Origin: Mercenaria mercenaria
Taxonomy: Eukaryota > Mollusca > Bivalvia > Venerida > Veneridae
Assembly: GCF_021730395.1 (NCBI RefSeq)
Contig: NC_069375.1
Coordinates: 64,197,501 to 64,261,500 of the forward strand
DNA length: 64,000 nt
Reading direction: 5' to 3'
How positions within the stretch are numbered: the stretch's first letter is position 1; every line of letters begins with the position of its first letter. The notes under the pieces are model-generated. The model saw only the letters and a list, made by a program, of their open reading frames with translations. It was not told where the DNA came from and searched no databases. Positions 36,681 to 48,043 of this stretch are shown here, piece by piece. Position numbers and translations under genes: made by a program.

Positions 36681-36917
36681 TGAGCCGCGCCATGTGAAAA
36701 CCGACATAGTGGGTTTGCGACCAGCATGGATCCAGACCAGCCTGCGCAATTGCGCAGTCTGGTCAGGATCTGTGCTGTTCGCTAACAGTTTCTCTAATTC
36801 CAATAGGCTGTAAAAGCGGACAGCATGGATCCTGACCAGACTGCACGGATGCGCAGGCTGGTCTGGATCCATGCTGGTCGCAAACCCACTATGTTGGTTT
36901 TTTCATGGCACGGCTCA
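36681..36917. mobile_element. Foldback MITE with 11-12 bp target duplication
   Basis: About 237 bp. The arms are almost perfect inverted repeats: GAGCCGCGCCATGTGAAAAC, GTGGGTTTGCGACCAGCATG and GACCAGCCTGCGCA mirror the right side. A weaker second palindrome fills the centre (CGGACAGCATGGATCC). Both sides are bordered by ATATAATAATTG, a direct repeat that reads as a long target duplication, which would fit a Mutator-like mechanism. The family is multi-copy here (half copy at 29970). Confidence 0.8.
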
Positions 36918-37340
36918 TATAATAATTGGAGTCTTACGTTCTGTAAGAAAGATATAACATGAACGGTGAATGATTCTGTTTAAAATGAACAACTTGCAGT
37001 CAACAGCATACACTAATAGTCAAAACTATTGCCTAAGGTCCGGGTAGTGAAAACGGCGCTGGGAGTACAGCTCTTCGATCAGTGCCCGTGTTTCAATAGG
37101 AAAAAACAAACTGTTAATGACAAATAATTTCTCCATTTTCAACAAAATCTGTAGGATAACGATAATCTTCAAAAGCCATTTTCCGGCAAGTTACAACAGT
37201 GTTGTTTAAATTTTAATGTTAAAATATGGAACACATATCACGCGTGTTGCTTTTTAACTATTCAAAATATAAATGATTTCTTCCGTTGTTTACCTTTGCT
37301 TGCGCATGTCAAACAGGAAGGCGATGGTGATGATACAAAT
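36918..37340. other. Intergenic sequence
   Basis: Nothing recognised. Confidence 0.4.
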
Positions 37341-37359
37341 TTAAAGTACGAAAGCAAAT

Positions 37360-37612
37360 GTATATCGCGTCTTCGTCACCGTCCTGTCGTAACATCGCTC
37401 CATCACCATCGTGTCATCGTAGTATCGCGTCTTCGTCAACGTAGCATCGCGTCTTCGTCATCGTACCTTCGCGTCTTCGTCATCGTACCTTTGCGTCTTC
37501 GTCATTATGCCTTCGCGTCTTCGTCATCGTGCCTTCGCTCCATCATCATCTTGCTATCGTACTGTCGTGTCATCACCACCGTGTCATCGTATTGTCGTGG
37601 CATCGCGTGTAC
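37360..37612. repeat. Minisatellite, GCGTCTTCGTCATCGTRCCTTC-type unit
   Basis: About a dozen imperfect units of ~21 bp built on TCGCGTCTTCGTCATCG and its variant CATCGTGTCATCGT. The 106-residue frame at 37296-37616 only reads the repeat. Confidence 0.85.
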
Positions 37613-38080
37613 CTGAGGCGACAGCGATAGCACGATGGCGCTAACGGATCACCGTAGCATAATGTATGATTAACGTTACATACTGAAAGTTTTTTACCGT
37701 ATTAGCTGACAATACTCGGTAATCAGTACATCTGATGATGCATGGGATTCTCTCGTTGTTTGAAATATAACGAAATGTCTGCAATATGAATATTTTTTTT
37801 ACATTATACGATGCATACCAGAGACGTTCTTTCTCTTTTGTTATGTGGTAAAGGATGATACTACATTTCTCGCCGCTTTGAAGTATTCGTCTTGCACTTT
37901 GTTGGTTCTGTTTTGGCAAGTACAATATACGTTTTTGCTTTAATAGGAGTACACATGCAAAACGTAAATTCCATATTTTTGTGACATGTTCTTTCGATTT
38001 TTTGCGAAATTTTCGCAATAATTCTTCGCACATGTGAGGAATTTGTTTCTGTGAAAGTTACGGTTTAACAGTGCTTTATT
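37613..38080. other. Intergenic sequence; minus frame unassigned
   Basis: A 130-residue minus-strand frame at 37641-38033 has no recognisable domain and no homologous copy in the window. It is listed as unsupported. Confidence 0.3.
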
Positions 38081-38081
38081 A

Positions 38082-38308
38082 CGGTGCCCCTAAAGTGACA
38101 TGTTACACACTTTTTTTCCAATTAGGTAATGTGAGACTTTTTTTTTATTTCGTTTAAACGAAATGATTTCGTTTTAACGAAACGATTTCGTTTAAATGAA
38201 ATAACTTATTTCGTTTAAACGAAATCATTTCGTTTAAACGAAATAAAAAAAAGTCTCACATTACCTAATTGGAAAAAAAGTGTGTAACATGTCACTTTAG
38301 GGGCACCG
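38082..38308. mobile_element. Foldback MITE with near-perfect arms, TA target
   Basis: The 227-bp element has arms of ~80 bp or more: CGGTGCCCCTAAAGTGACAT, GTTACACAC, CCAATTAGGTAATGTGAGAC are repeated in exact inverse at the right. The centre is several nested palindromes of ATTTCGTTTAAACGAAAT. Both ends abut TA. Near identity of the arms means recent amplification or arm correction. Confidence 0.9.
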
Positions 38309-39305
38309 TACTTTATAAAGAGCACGTAACACGCCTGACGCTTGTCACCCTAAAATAATACGCTCTCGCCTGATATTAGAGAAATCATTTTTATCTAAAA
38401 TCAGTGCTTTTACGACATTTTTTAACACGTCTGTACGAAAACTGACGTTTGAGACAAAAATGGCTAAACTAAAATGCATTTTAGGAAATCTGTATGTCCT
38501 TTCCGCAGCCTTAACGTACTAAAACGTATTAGCGTCTGATGGCCCTTTCACGCTTCCGTAGAAACAACACTTATTACACGAAACTTATTTTGAAAATATT
38601 TCTGAAATGTCTAGGTCTGCAGCTCTCAAATCCGGTTATATCTTACATCTGAGGCATATACTGACACTCTCAGACAACATCAAAAATGACATTTTGAGCG
38701 ATTTGATGAAGTTCCAAAATTATCAATGTACCCTTGGTCCGTTACGGACCCCTTTGGGATTTCTGTTTATCCAGAGCTCAAATATTTTTTCATAGATTAA
38801 AAGCTGACATGCTGTAATAAAGCCCAGGTAATTTCAATTCGTAATAAAGTGCTGAAAATTGGCTCCCCAATAGCAAATCTACTTTCATTTTATTTACTTC
38901 AGGAAATAGCTGAAGGTCGAGTGACGTCATTTTCTGTGTTGTCAAAAACATACATATGCCTGGCGAGATTGCATAAATATGTGCTGGCCGTCCTAAGGAT
39001 ATAGATTTCCTCGATATTGTATATCCCGTATCCTGTCATCAACAAGCAATGTAACGATTTTATCTATGCCGACTGCACTTAATTTTCATGCTATAATCGA
39101 CACATTTTGTAAATTAACAAAACTACTTAGAGTGCTGTAAGAAAATTTTGATTCTGATGTCATGTAATATTTGTCAGCCATACCGAAAACATTACAACCA
39201 ACATATAATAGTCTGAATAATAAGCACAGAATAAGCTGTTAAGAGCACAGCCATGCCGACATATCAGTAACTTCAACTTTAAGGTGACGAACCTCCGCGT
39301 GTACA
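38309..39305. repeat. Segmental duplication, copy 2, upstream part
   Basis: 38320-38378 and 38996-39115 match 30390-30540 (TCTCGCCTGATAT, then ATATAGATTTCCTCGA, CCCGTATCCTG, TCGACACATTTTGT). About 620 bp between them (38378-38996) is absent from copy 1. 39116-39305 is also not aligned to copy 1. No gene is seen; the 62-residue frame at 38607 is unassigned. Confidence 0.7.
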
Positions 39306-39507
39306 TTATCGGGAGATCTTATAACTAATCAAGTAAATAACAATACCAACTGTACGTTACTTTATTATTTTAAAGATTTGGCATTTGGTATGGCGTTGAC
39401 TGACTGTTAATTTAAAATGTCAAATACACATATGCTTCAGCTGCACATTGATGACCTAATAATAGTTCTGGCAATTATCTATAAACGTAAGCACATTTCG
39501 TAAATAT

Positions 39508-39655
39508 AATAGTCACATCTTTGATAAAATGAGCACTAGAATGCATTCGTTAATACAATAGTCACATCTTTGATAAAATTAGCACTAGAATGCATTCGAT
39601 AATACAATAGTCACATCTTCGATAAAATCAGCACTAGAATGTTTGCACATTTCTT
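39508..39655. repeat. Short tandem repeat at the 3' end of the DIRS element
   Basis: About three units of ~57 bp, each with AATAGTCACATCTT, GATAAAAT and AGCACTAGAATG. The first overlaps the end of the B2 repeat. Confidence 0.7.
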
Positions 39656-41340
39656 TTATACAATAGTGATTAATCACATTTTCTATAAATTTCGGCACTA
39701 GAATGAATTACTATAATGTCTGTCTTTGATGTAATTAATTATAGTTCTGGCAATTATCTATAACGTATGCATATTCCAATCACATCTTGTTACAATAAAC
39801 ACAAATATTTACAAAACAAGAGAGAAATACTCTTTTAGAGTTTACACACAATGAAAACTGCTCGTCTTTGTAGTTCCATGTAAATTTAATTTCCAGTGCC
39901 TTTGATGTGAATTCTAACCCGTCTGAGCGCATCGCCCGTGCCAGATGATCATTTGCAGTCAGCCATGCCGAGTACATGTAAGTGGGAGAAAAAACAATGT
40001 GAAGCTATCCTGGAAATAGAACAAAAACAAAGCCACAGCAACCATTTATGCTAATACAGATATACAAATTATTATGAGGGTATGGGTGGGTGGGTGTTAT
40101 GAATTTTTTGTGAGAGCAAATAAAAAACGTGACCTGGCTCTCCGAAATCCACCGCAGAAAGAACGATACCACGAGGTTATTCTGATGACGTCTGCTATGA
40201 CGTATATAAAAGTAGCATGGTACACCAAACCAACATGCCCGGATGAGTTATCTCCCATCTAAAGTCTCCCGATAAAAGCATCTGTTTGAAGACAAGCTTA
40301 AAACAACTGGACTTATCGGGAGATCTTATAACTAATCAAGTAAATAACAATACCAACTGTACGTTACTTTATTATTTAAAAGATTTGGCATTTGGTATGG
40401 CGATGACTGACTGTTAATATAAAATGTCAAATACACATATGCTTCAACTGCACATTAATGACCTAATAATAGTTCTGGCAATTATCTATAAACGTAAGCA
40501 CATTTCGTAAATATAATAGTCACATCTTTGATAAAATGAGCACTAGAATGCCATAGCTTGGTCCGAGGTTTTAATCAATACGTCCCAGTGCCACCGAGGA
40601 CCGAGCCCTGCCAAGGACTAGGGCGAATCTATCAAAATGAACCCACAACGCACCCATAAACGTCTTTAATATATCTAAATATTTATGATATTGAAATCGA
40701 CTAATTATTCAAATGAAAAATTTGACATTGAGCTGGCCTCCCAAAACAGATCACCGGGTCCCCCCGAAAATGCCTTATCATATGAATAATTCAACCTCCG
40801 GATATCGGTAGGTTTGTCTCCGGATGTGATCGGTAAACTTTGCCTTCGGATTTCGAAAAGGCTTAAACTTCGGACATCGAGAGGTGGGCCGGATATCGGT
40901 CTCCGTTTGTTCGCTAAGACGGCCGACCATAAGGTTATGGCTCGTCTTCAAATATCATATCAAATAAATCTACGGATTTCGATAAGGAACATCGCGCCGG
41001 GATACGGACACCGAACAAAACCACATTTCCGTTCGGAAAAACTAGAAAATGTTCATCATCGGATTTCGAGTAATGACTGAAAGAAACTTGGCAAATGTTC
41101 ATAATCGGATTTCGAGTGATGACTGCCTATTTAATATGCTGGATTTCAGACAACGGTAGCATTTCAAAAAGGTCAGTCGGTTTCGGACGTCGAAAAACAA
41201 CATTGCAACCTATTAAACTATATTTAAAGATAACACTGTGTGTTAAACATTAAATTCAAATGTTGCATTATTACAGTACTTGTTTTTACATAAATTCTAT
41301 AATAAAAAACAACTTGATTAACTTGTTCTACTAAAAGTTT

Positions 41341-41730
41341 TTAGAATCTGTCCTCGGGATAGCATGTAGCGTTATAATTTACTATTGCATCTAACCCGTG
41401 CTTTAAATTGCTTATGAATATGTCGTTTCCCGACTCCGACAGATGGACATTGTCTTTAAACAGGTAGGTTTTCTCAACGATTTGAGGGTGTCTAATGTAT
41501 GCCCCATTAGTTTGAATGCAATGTTTTGCCAGTGTGGTATTAAAACGTCTGCGAGCCTTGTTCAGCTTTTTGTGATTAATTTCATCACGATAAACAAGTC
41601 TGGGCAAAATCTGGGACCTAATTATTCTTGCACCAGTCACTGATATAACTTCTTGCAAGGTATTAATAGCCAATAATTCTGTTTCATTTAGAGGACTTTG
41701 TCCAATATCATTTCCACCACAGTGAGGGGT
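41341..41730 (-). other. SGNH-hydrolase-like part of the DIRS element
   Basis: The region shows HCGGNDIG (the GxND block) and DNVHLSESGND (the catalytic Asp-x-x-His block) in the right order for the SGNH/GDSL esterase fold. Such a hydrolase-like region is known from Ngaro-type elements. It is downstream of the recombinase. Treated as a fossil part. Confidence 0.6.
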
Positions 41731-41744
41731 AGCCTGAAGTAAAA

Positions 41745-42335
41745 TTATACATATCTAAAGTCGGATATATTTCTTGTAAGCATTTGACCTCCAACGTCCA
41801 AAGTTTTAATAACATCTTCTGATACACCATTACGATAAAGATGAGTTGCACCCCCTATCCGAAATGAATAAGTTTGAAAATAAAGTTTTGATTTTCCTAA
41901 TAACAACAATGCTTTTCGAAGTACTTGTCTAAACTGATATTGTGTCAACGGTTCGCCGTTAGAATGACACAAATACTGACCATCGATGTTCGGCCTATTA
42001 GATGCATATTCTAAAAGGGTTTGTTCAAATATGACAGAATCTTTACCAAATATGACTTGTACAGTTACTCCGCTCCTGAACTGGTCAGTTTTCGACGAGG
42101 CTAAGTAAAGATTAACTGAGTTTTGAAATAATATAATGTTTTTATTTGTGAAATTCAATTCACTTACTCTCAGCAATCCAAAGAATGCGAACTGAAAAGC
42201 AACCTTGAAAAGCATTGTTTCATAATCTGATTCGCAAACAAGATGTAGACTGTTAATTATATCATTGAGTAATTCCAAACTAATTGGTTTACGATTGTCT
42301 GATCTGTTTTGTAATCTTTTCATTCCCTCAATCAT
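41745..42335 (-). other. Tyrosine recombinase part of the DIRS element
   Basis: Contains the FFGLLRVSEL block with the first catalytic Arg and YSFRIGGATHL, the Arg-containing box typical of DIRS-type tyrosine recombinases. In the family this enzyme integrates a circular DNA intermediate, which explains the split direct repeats and the lack of a target duplication. Fossil part. Confidence 0.8.
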
Positions 42336-42679
42336 TTTGCGTATTACAAAATTTTGAGTAGTGTCTAATAAGCCGTTTATGTTGCATGTGAATGCAATAG
42401 CAGCTATGTGACAGCCTACTGTTCGAAAGGAATACCCGTTATGTTATAAAAATGCAATGTATTCTTGCAACTGTTGAACGGTTGGAGGCCATTTTTATTG
42501 TAACCCATACATTCTCTAAAATTTTCAAAAGCATGGACTCCTGTTTTGTAAGATTTGTATGCACTTTCTGCCACAGATCCATGAATTAATCTGCTAATTT
42601 CGTGCTGATAAATTCAAGAGGAATCAAAGTAGGGGTTTTACAGACAAAATCTGGTAATAAGGTTCGAACTCTGTCAAAT

Positions 42680-44300
42680 TGTTGTCGACTTATTGCGTCA
42701 CAAATGCCATTCTCCTTAGAAATAATGTGTACTGCGTTGAATATTATGAACTAGTAGAGCTAACACCAATTGACGCAATAAGACAAGAACCTTCTTATTC
42801 TTTGATGTCTTTTTGTTTACAATGTGAACCAAAGCCATGTTGTCACAATGTAACATTATTTTCTTCCCCTTTAATATAGAACCCCAGGCGTAAAACGCTA
42901 ACATGATAGGGACCAACTCTAGAAGCGTGATATCTCTAAAGATATCATCGCGCCAAAATACCGGCCATCTAAAAGCAAACCATTCTCCATGTAGGTAAGA
43001 GCCACAACCTAGGTTTTAATTTCCGGCGGCGTCTGTGTACAAATGTATTTGCTGGTCGGAAAGCCAGTTTTGTTCGGGCATGATAGAGGTGCCATTGAAA
43101 GAATTTAGAAATGCCAACCAAGTTATTAAATCTTCTTTTAATTCTGTGGTGAGACGAACAAGATGATGTGGCAACTTCGCGTGAGACTGCGCTTGGTATA
43201 ATCTACAACAAAATGTTCTACCGGTAGGAATTGCTCTGATAAAAAAATTTAAACTTCCTAGGATAGATTGTAAAGCACTTAATGTAATTTTCTTTTTTAG
43301 TAACGCGTCTGAAATTTGAGCTTTCGCTTTGAGAATTTTATCTAACGGTACACCGTACACGTACTTCCATGCGTAAAGTATCAATCTCTAGACCTAAATA
43401 TATTAAAGTTGTCTTTGGACCTTCTGACTTTTCGTGATTGATTGGAATTTTTATATCGTTGCAAATATATTCAAAACATTCTATTAAAGCGACGCAATCA
43501 TTCGTTCCCGCTTTACCGGCAAAGAAGAAATCGTCTAGGTAATGATTCAGATCATCTGATTTTGTGTTTTTTGAGACAGCAAATTGTAAAAATGTCGAAA
43601 ACTTTTCGAAAATTGCCGGGCTGATAGAGCAGTCTTGTGGTAGCATTTTTTGTATCCAAAATTTGTTTTCAAAATAGATTCCGAGAAGATTAAAGTCATC
43701 AGGGTGAACTGGACATAAATCAAATGCGGACTTGACATCTGTTTTGCCCATTAATGCACCTTGACCTAATCTTTGGATAATAGTAATTACATTATCACAT
43801 CATGAGTATTGAACTAATGATAGTTTTACATCAATAAAATCATTCACACTACTCCCGTAGGGATACGATAAATGTGTGATAAGACGCATACCTCCAGAAT
43901 TTTTTGGGATTAAGCCGACCGGGTTAATACGAAGGTTGGAAAATGGTTTGATAAAAAATGGACCGAGCATCCTAGCAAGTTGTACTTCCTTGTCTAACTT
44001 CGCTAAAAGAATTTCAGGATTAAGTACTGCAGATTTAAGATTTTTAGAATGAATGGGGTATCTAGGGCCATTATATTCAAGCCTAAAACCATTTTTGAGA
44101 CCTGCCACTAGATAATTCTTTTCAATTTGGTTGTAACCTTGGAGCCATATTTCTAAGCGAGAAGGGTCTACCGGCGTATGGCCGAGGTCCCCTAATTTGG
44201 CTAACAGACTCAGGTCGGTATTCGGGTCTGGCGAATCTTTGGATGCTGTTACGAATGCCCTTATATTGCTCACTCGATGACCAATTTCTGCAAACAACAG
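42680..44300 (-). other. Reverse transcriptase / RNase H part of the DIRS element
   Basis: Recognisable blocks include KTDVKSAFDLCPVHP and HYLDDFFFAG (polymerase Asp motifs), LGLEID (a following conserved turn), and RNase H-like LYTDAAGN and LHCDNMALVHIVN. The order matches the DIRS order. Fossil part, interrupted. Confidence 0.8.
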
Positions 44301-44399
44301 ATGAATGTGAGCCTAGACAGTTTTTACATTTGTGCAAATATTGGCATCCACATTTGGAAAAATACCCTTTGTTATTAAATTCATAACAAGGCTTGTCCT

Positions 44400-45728
44400 G
44401 CAAATAAGTACAGTTACTGGTCATGGTGAGAAGCCACAGTTCAGCGTCCACAAATGACCATCTCATACTTATATATATTTTGAGATTTTTTGCCGGAAAA
44501 GTCTATCATATTTGACCCAGCCTGTTGGATTCTGTTTTGCGGCTGATCGAATAGAGCTACAATATTGAAGGAGTTCCCTAGCTAATGAAGGCGTTTTTAA
44601 CAAAATAATGTTCATGTAAACTATAAAAGCATCTGTCCATTTCTCAATATTTACTATAGTTTGTTTATTCGAAAAAGTAGAATTGATCTGCAACTCCCCA
44701 TTAACAAGTTTTATGGTTTGGGACTCCGGTTCTTGTTTATCAATTAATGTGGAAAGTTCTATAAATTCTCCTTTCCAGACCTTTTCCTTTAAAGATTGGT
44801 TAACATGCAAAGCTATATCGGTGCAGACAGAAGTCATAAAAAGGTTATTACCTGATCCTTGAGTCGTCCTGATACTGGACTCAACAACAGGCTGTTGAAT
44901 AGATGTCACGGTAGATGAATGATTGGTACTATCTGAGCGACCATACTCCATGACCGGATATGAAGTGCCATGATCAAACCTAGGAGGCTGGGAAACACTG
45001 GCATGGTTACTGTATGTTGCCATTCCTGTGTATACAGGATTTGGATGAGTGCTCTCCTGATTAGTGTATACGCTGTCTATGACAAGAGGTTGCTGTGTGT
45101 ACACTTGAGAATAAGCCCTGTCCGTAACAGAAGGTTGTTGTGTGTACGGCTGAGTATTAGCACTGTTCGTAACAGGTTGTAGTGTGCATTGCGGAGTATA
45201 AGCACCGCCCGTGACAGAAGGTTGCTGGGTGCGCTGCAAAGCATAAGCACTGTCCGTGACAAGAGGTTGCTGGGTGTACATCTGAGTATAAGCACTGTCA
45301 GGAGGTTGAGTATAAGCACTGTCAGGAGGTTGCTGGGTTCACTGCTGAATTGTGGTGTAAACATTGTCCGTGACAAGAGATTGTTGAGTGCACTGCTGAA
45401 ATGAAGTGTTAGCACTGTTCGTTGTGGGAGGCTGTGAAATGGGAAACTGTCCATATTGAAATCCCGTGCTCAGAACTGGATGTGTCAAACCGGATGTAGC
45501 CGTTAAATACTGGGACTCATCACAATGTCCACGAACCAGAGTATTAGCGAGTGGGGCTACTGTTATGGGTGCAGAATTGATCGTGGAAACAATGTTTCCG
45601 GATACCGGTGCTCTAGAGTCCTGTGACAAATGCATTAGATTGTTAGCCACTTGTTGACGTCTCGTGTTCGGTCTAACACCCCTGTTTCTGCTAACAGCAT
45701 TTGAAACCCGTTTTCTTTGTCGTGGCAT
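44400..45728 (-). other. Gag-like part of the DIRS element
   Basis: It begins with a basic start (MPRQRKRVSN) and a degenerate Gln/Thr/Ser-rich repeat (QQPSVTDSAY-like units of ~15 residues), followed by a helical region with YNLQPT-free, WTDAFIVYMNIILL and a Cys/His stretch close to the polymerase start. Position and composition fit a DIRS gag-like region. Fossil part. Confidence 0.6.
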
Positions 45729-45837
45729 TTCTCTTTAAAAGAAAGCGAAACAAATAAAATCAATGTTTTGCAAGAACAATATCACGTTATTGCAATAATG
45801 GTTATAAAATATTAACAAGCAAACAGTGTGCACAACC

Positions 45838-45866
45838 TGGAGGTTGTGGGTTCGAGACCCGATGTG
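45838..45866 (+). promoter_or_regulatory. tRNA-like B-box word in the DIRS leader
   Basis: GGTTGTGGGTTCGAGACCCG resembles a tRNA T-arm with an internal RNA polymerase III B box. There is no matching A box or acceptor stem nearby. It may be a fossil SINE or tRNA fragment caught in the leader. Confidence 0.3.
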
Positions 45867-47876
45867 ATCACGGGCGCAACTGATATAACAACATAACTGG
45901 CAGTTTACAATAACGTTCTAAACATTTCACATACATACTGTATAGATCTACTTAATGTCTCCAAACTTTCTTCACAATCGAGCTATTAAATATATAAAAT
46001 CTAACGATCCACTGTAAACTTTATGTTATCAAATATTTTTAGCACAAACATTATCGTCGGAAGCCCTTGAGCCGTCCCTTCCCTTGACCCGTTACCATGT
46101 TTAGTTTTGACTTCTGTCTCGCGAGATCTCTCATCGCACATGTGCAAACTGTGGAAAAACTTTTTACTTTCATTTTAAATTTTTCTTGGAAGAAGATGAT
46201 GAATTATGCAGTGAAAACATGAATTATCAGCATAATTTCATTTTGAATCAACTAAAACTTACTTTTTATTCCCATCCTCAAAAGATTCATCGAAGATTCT
46301 TTGTAATAAAAAATTATTTTTCAGGATAAAATTTACGTCTGCTTTGTTTACATTTCCTCAATGAAAGTCACGTGATGTGACAAATAACTTGGTGTGACGT
46401 CACAAGGGCATTCCCAAAATGGCCGATATCTAACTGACAAGTGCTGTTTTTCTGTTAATTTCTTTTTATAACTTGGAAAACTATTCTGAAAATATTGCAT
46501 GGATTGAAAGGAATAGGAACATTTATTAAGGTAAGATAAAAATTTTCTTAAAGTGTTAAAGATTTTAAATGCATTTTTGCTGGAAATCATGAACGGGACG
46601 GCTCATGGGCTCCCGAAGATACATTAAAAACTATAAATAAGTGTAACTTATTTCATTAAATATGTAAACACAAATCTGCATTAAAATTTTTTAAAATAGA
46701 GAATCTAGATTAATAGCGTCTCTAGTTATGAATTTTTTGTGAGAGCAAATAAAAAACGTGACCTGGCTCTTCGAAATCCACCGCAGAAAGAACGATACCA
46801 CGAGGTTATTCTGATAACGTCTGCTATGACGTATATAAATGTAGCATGGTACACCAAACCAACATGCCCGGATGAGTTATCTCCCATCTAAAGTCTCCCG
46901 ATAAAAGCATCTGTTTGAAGACAAGCTTAAAACAACTGGACTTATAATGGCAAAATAGTTTATTAATAAACAAAAAAACAAGTGTTTAATATAAAGATAA
47001 ATCAACTAACATTTTCAAATTGATAAGTTATGAAAGTAATAGATCTATAAAGTACAATTATATTCCTTCTATTTCAAGTACAACTATATTCCTTCATTTA
47101 TTTGGTCATCATATTTTATTCATAGTTGGTTAACACCAGGCATAAAATGCACAATGAACTGTATTTTGACCGAATCACAAAACACAAAAGCTCATTTAAA
47201 CAGGTTATGAACTGGTTTTGATCGGAAACTCAAACACTATGTTTCATCGTTTCGAAAATCATCAGCTTTTTACGTTGTAAGAAATGTCTTGAAACGTCGG
47301 CTTTAATCCCGTTTCCTGTTAATAAATTCTTTATCTTGCTCGTAGATTAATTGATTCTACAACAAACTGCTTTGTAACAAATATGTTAATTCCTTTGCTT
47401 TACGATGATTTAACTAAAAACAGATTCCAACCATGGTAACTGTTGTCGTGTCTCCCATACAGAGTTGTTTCTCTTCTCTTTCCGCTTCTTTACTCTCGGT
47501 TAAAATCAAAACATCCGCTGATTAGCATAGCAACCAATAACTTCTGTAAAAACATCTATAGCTGGAGCTAATAATCTGACTTGATTCATTTACGCTAGCG
47601 ATGCGGGCAGCCTTTTTGCTTTAATCAAAATTACTAGCATGATATGGAATAAATCCTATCTGCACGTGACGTCTCTTGGCCAATAGAAATGCAAGAAATT
47701 TGCAGAAGACGAAATAGAACACTATTAATATTTGTTAAAACTGGTACCGTAAAAATGTAATGAGAAAGTATCATAATTATAAGGAAATTAAGTGTTATTA
47801 GTTCAATTCTGATTCTATAAACTTTAAGTATTATTATTACTGCTATTAATATAATTAAATTGTTTTGAGATTTATT

Positions 47877-47985
47877 TTAACGTCAACTTTTAATGACGTT
47901 TCACGGGACGTCGCTAATGACGTGGTATTAACGTTCTCTCTATGACGATAACGTCTTCATTACTGACGTCATTGACAAAAAGGTC
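47877..47985 (+). promoter_or_regulatory. CRE-rich upstream region of copy 2 gene
   Basis: Counterpart of 31370-31480, with the full TGACGTCA palindrome at 47964-47971, about 73 bp before the ATG, and the same flanking TGACGT half sites. The motif cluster stands out as conserved while nearby sequence has changed by indels. Confidence 0.5.
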
Positions 47986-48043
47986 CGCTGACTGTGCAAA
48001 CCTTCTCTGTACAGTCAAAATTCTTATTTGTAATTAAACAAAA

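Larger units (their letters stand above)
39306..46945 (-). mobile_element. DIRS-order retrotransposon, Ngaro-like, with split direct repeats (fossil)
   Basis: The element lies on the minus strand. Its end repeats are the split direct repeats of the order: A1 46725-46945, internal coding region, B1 40317-40551 joined to A2 40096-40316, then B2 39306-39544. The two A copies differ at about 1-2 percent and the two B copies at about 2 percent, so the insertion is fairly young. Parts in order are a gag-like region, reverse transcriptase/RNase H, tyrosine recombinase and an SGNH-hydrolase-like region. The coding region is broken, with roughly half a dozen interruptions. It sits in copy 2 of the segmental duplication and is absent from copy 1. 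Confidence 0.85.

Noticed and set aside
37296-37616. A 106-residue Ser/Arg/His-rich frame
   Set aside because: It reads the 21-bp minisatellite.
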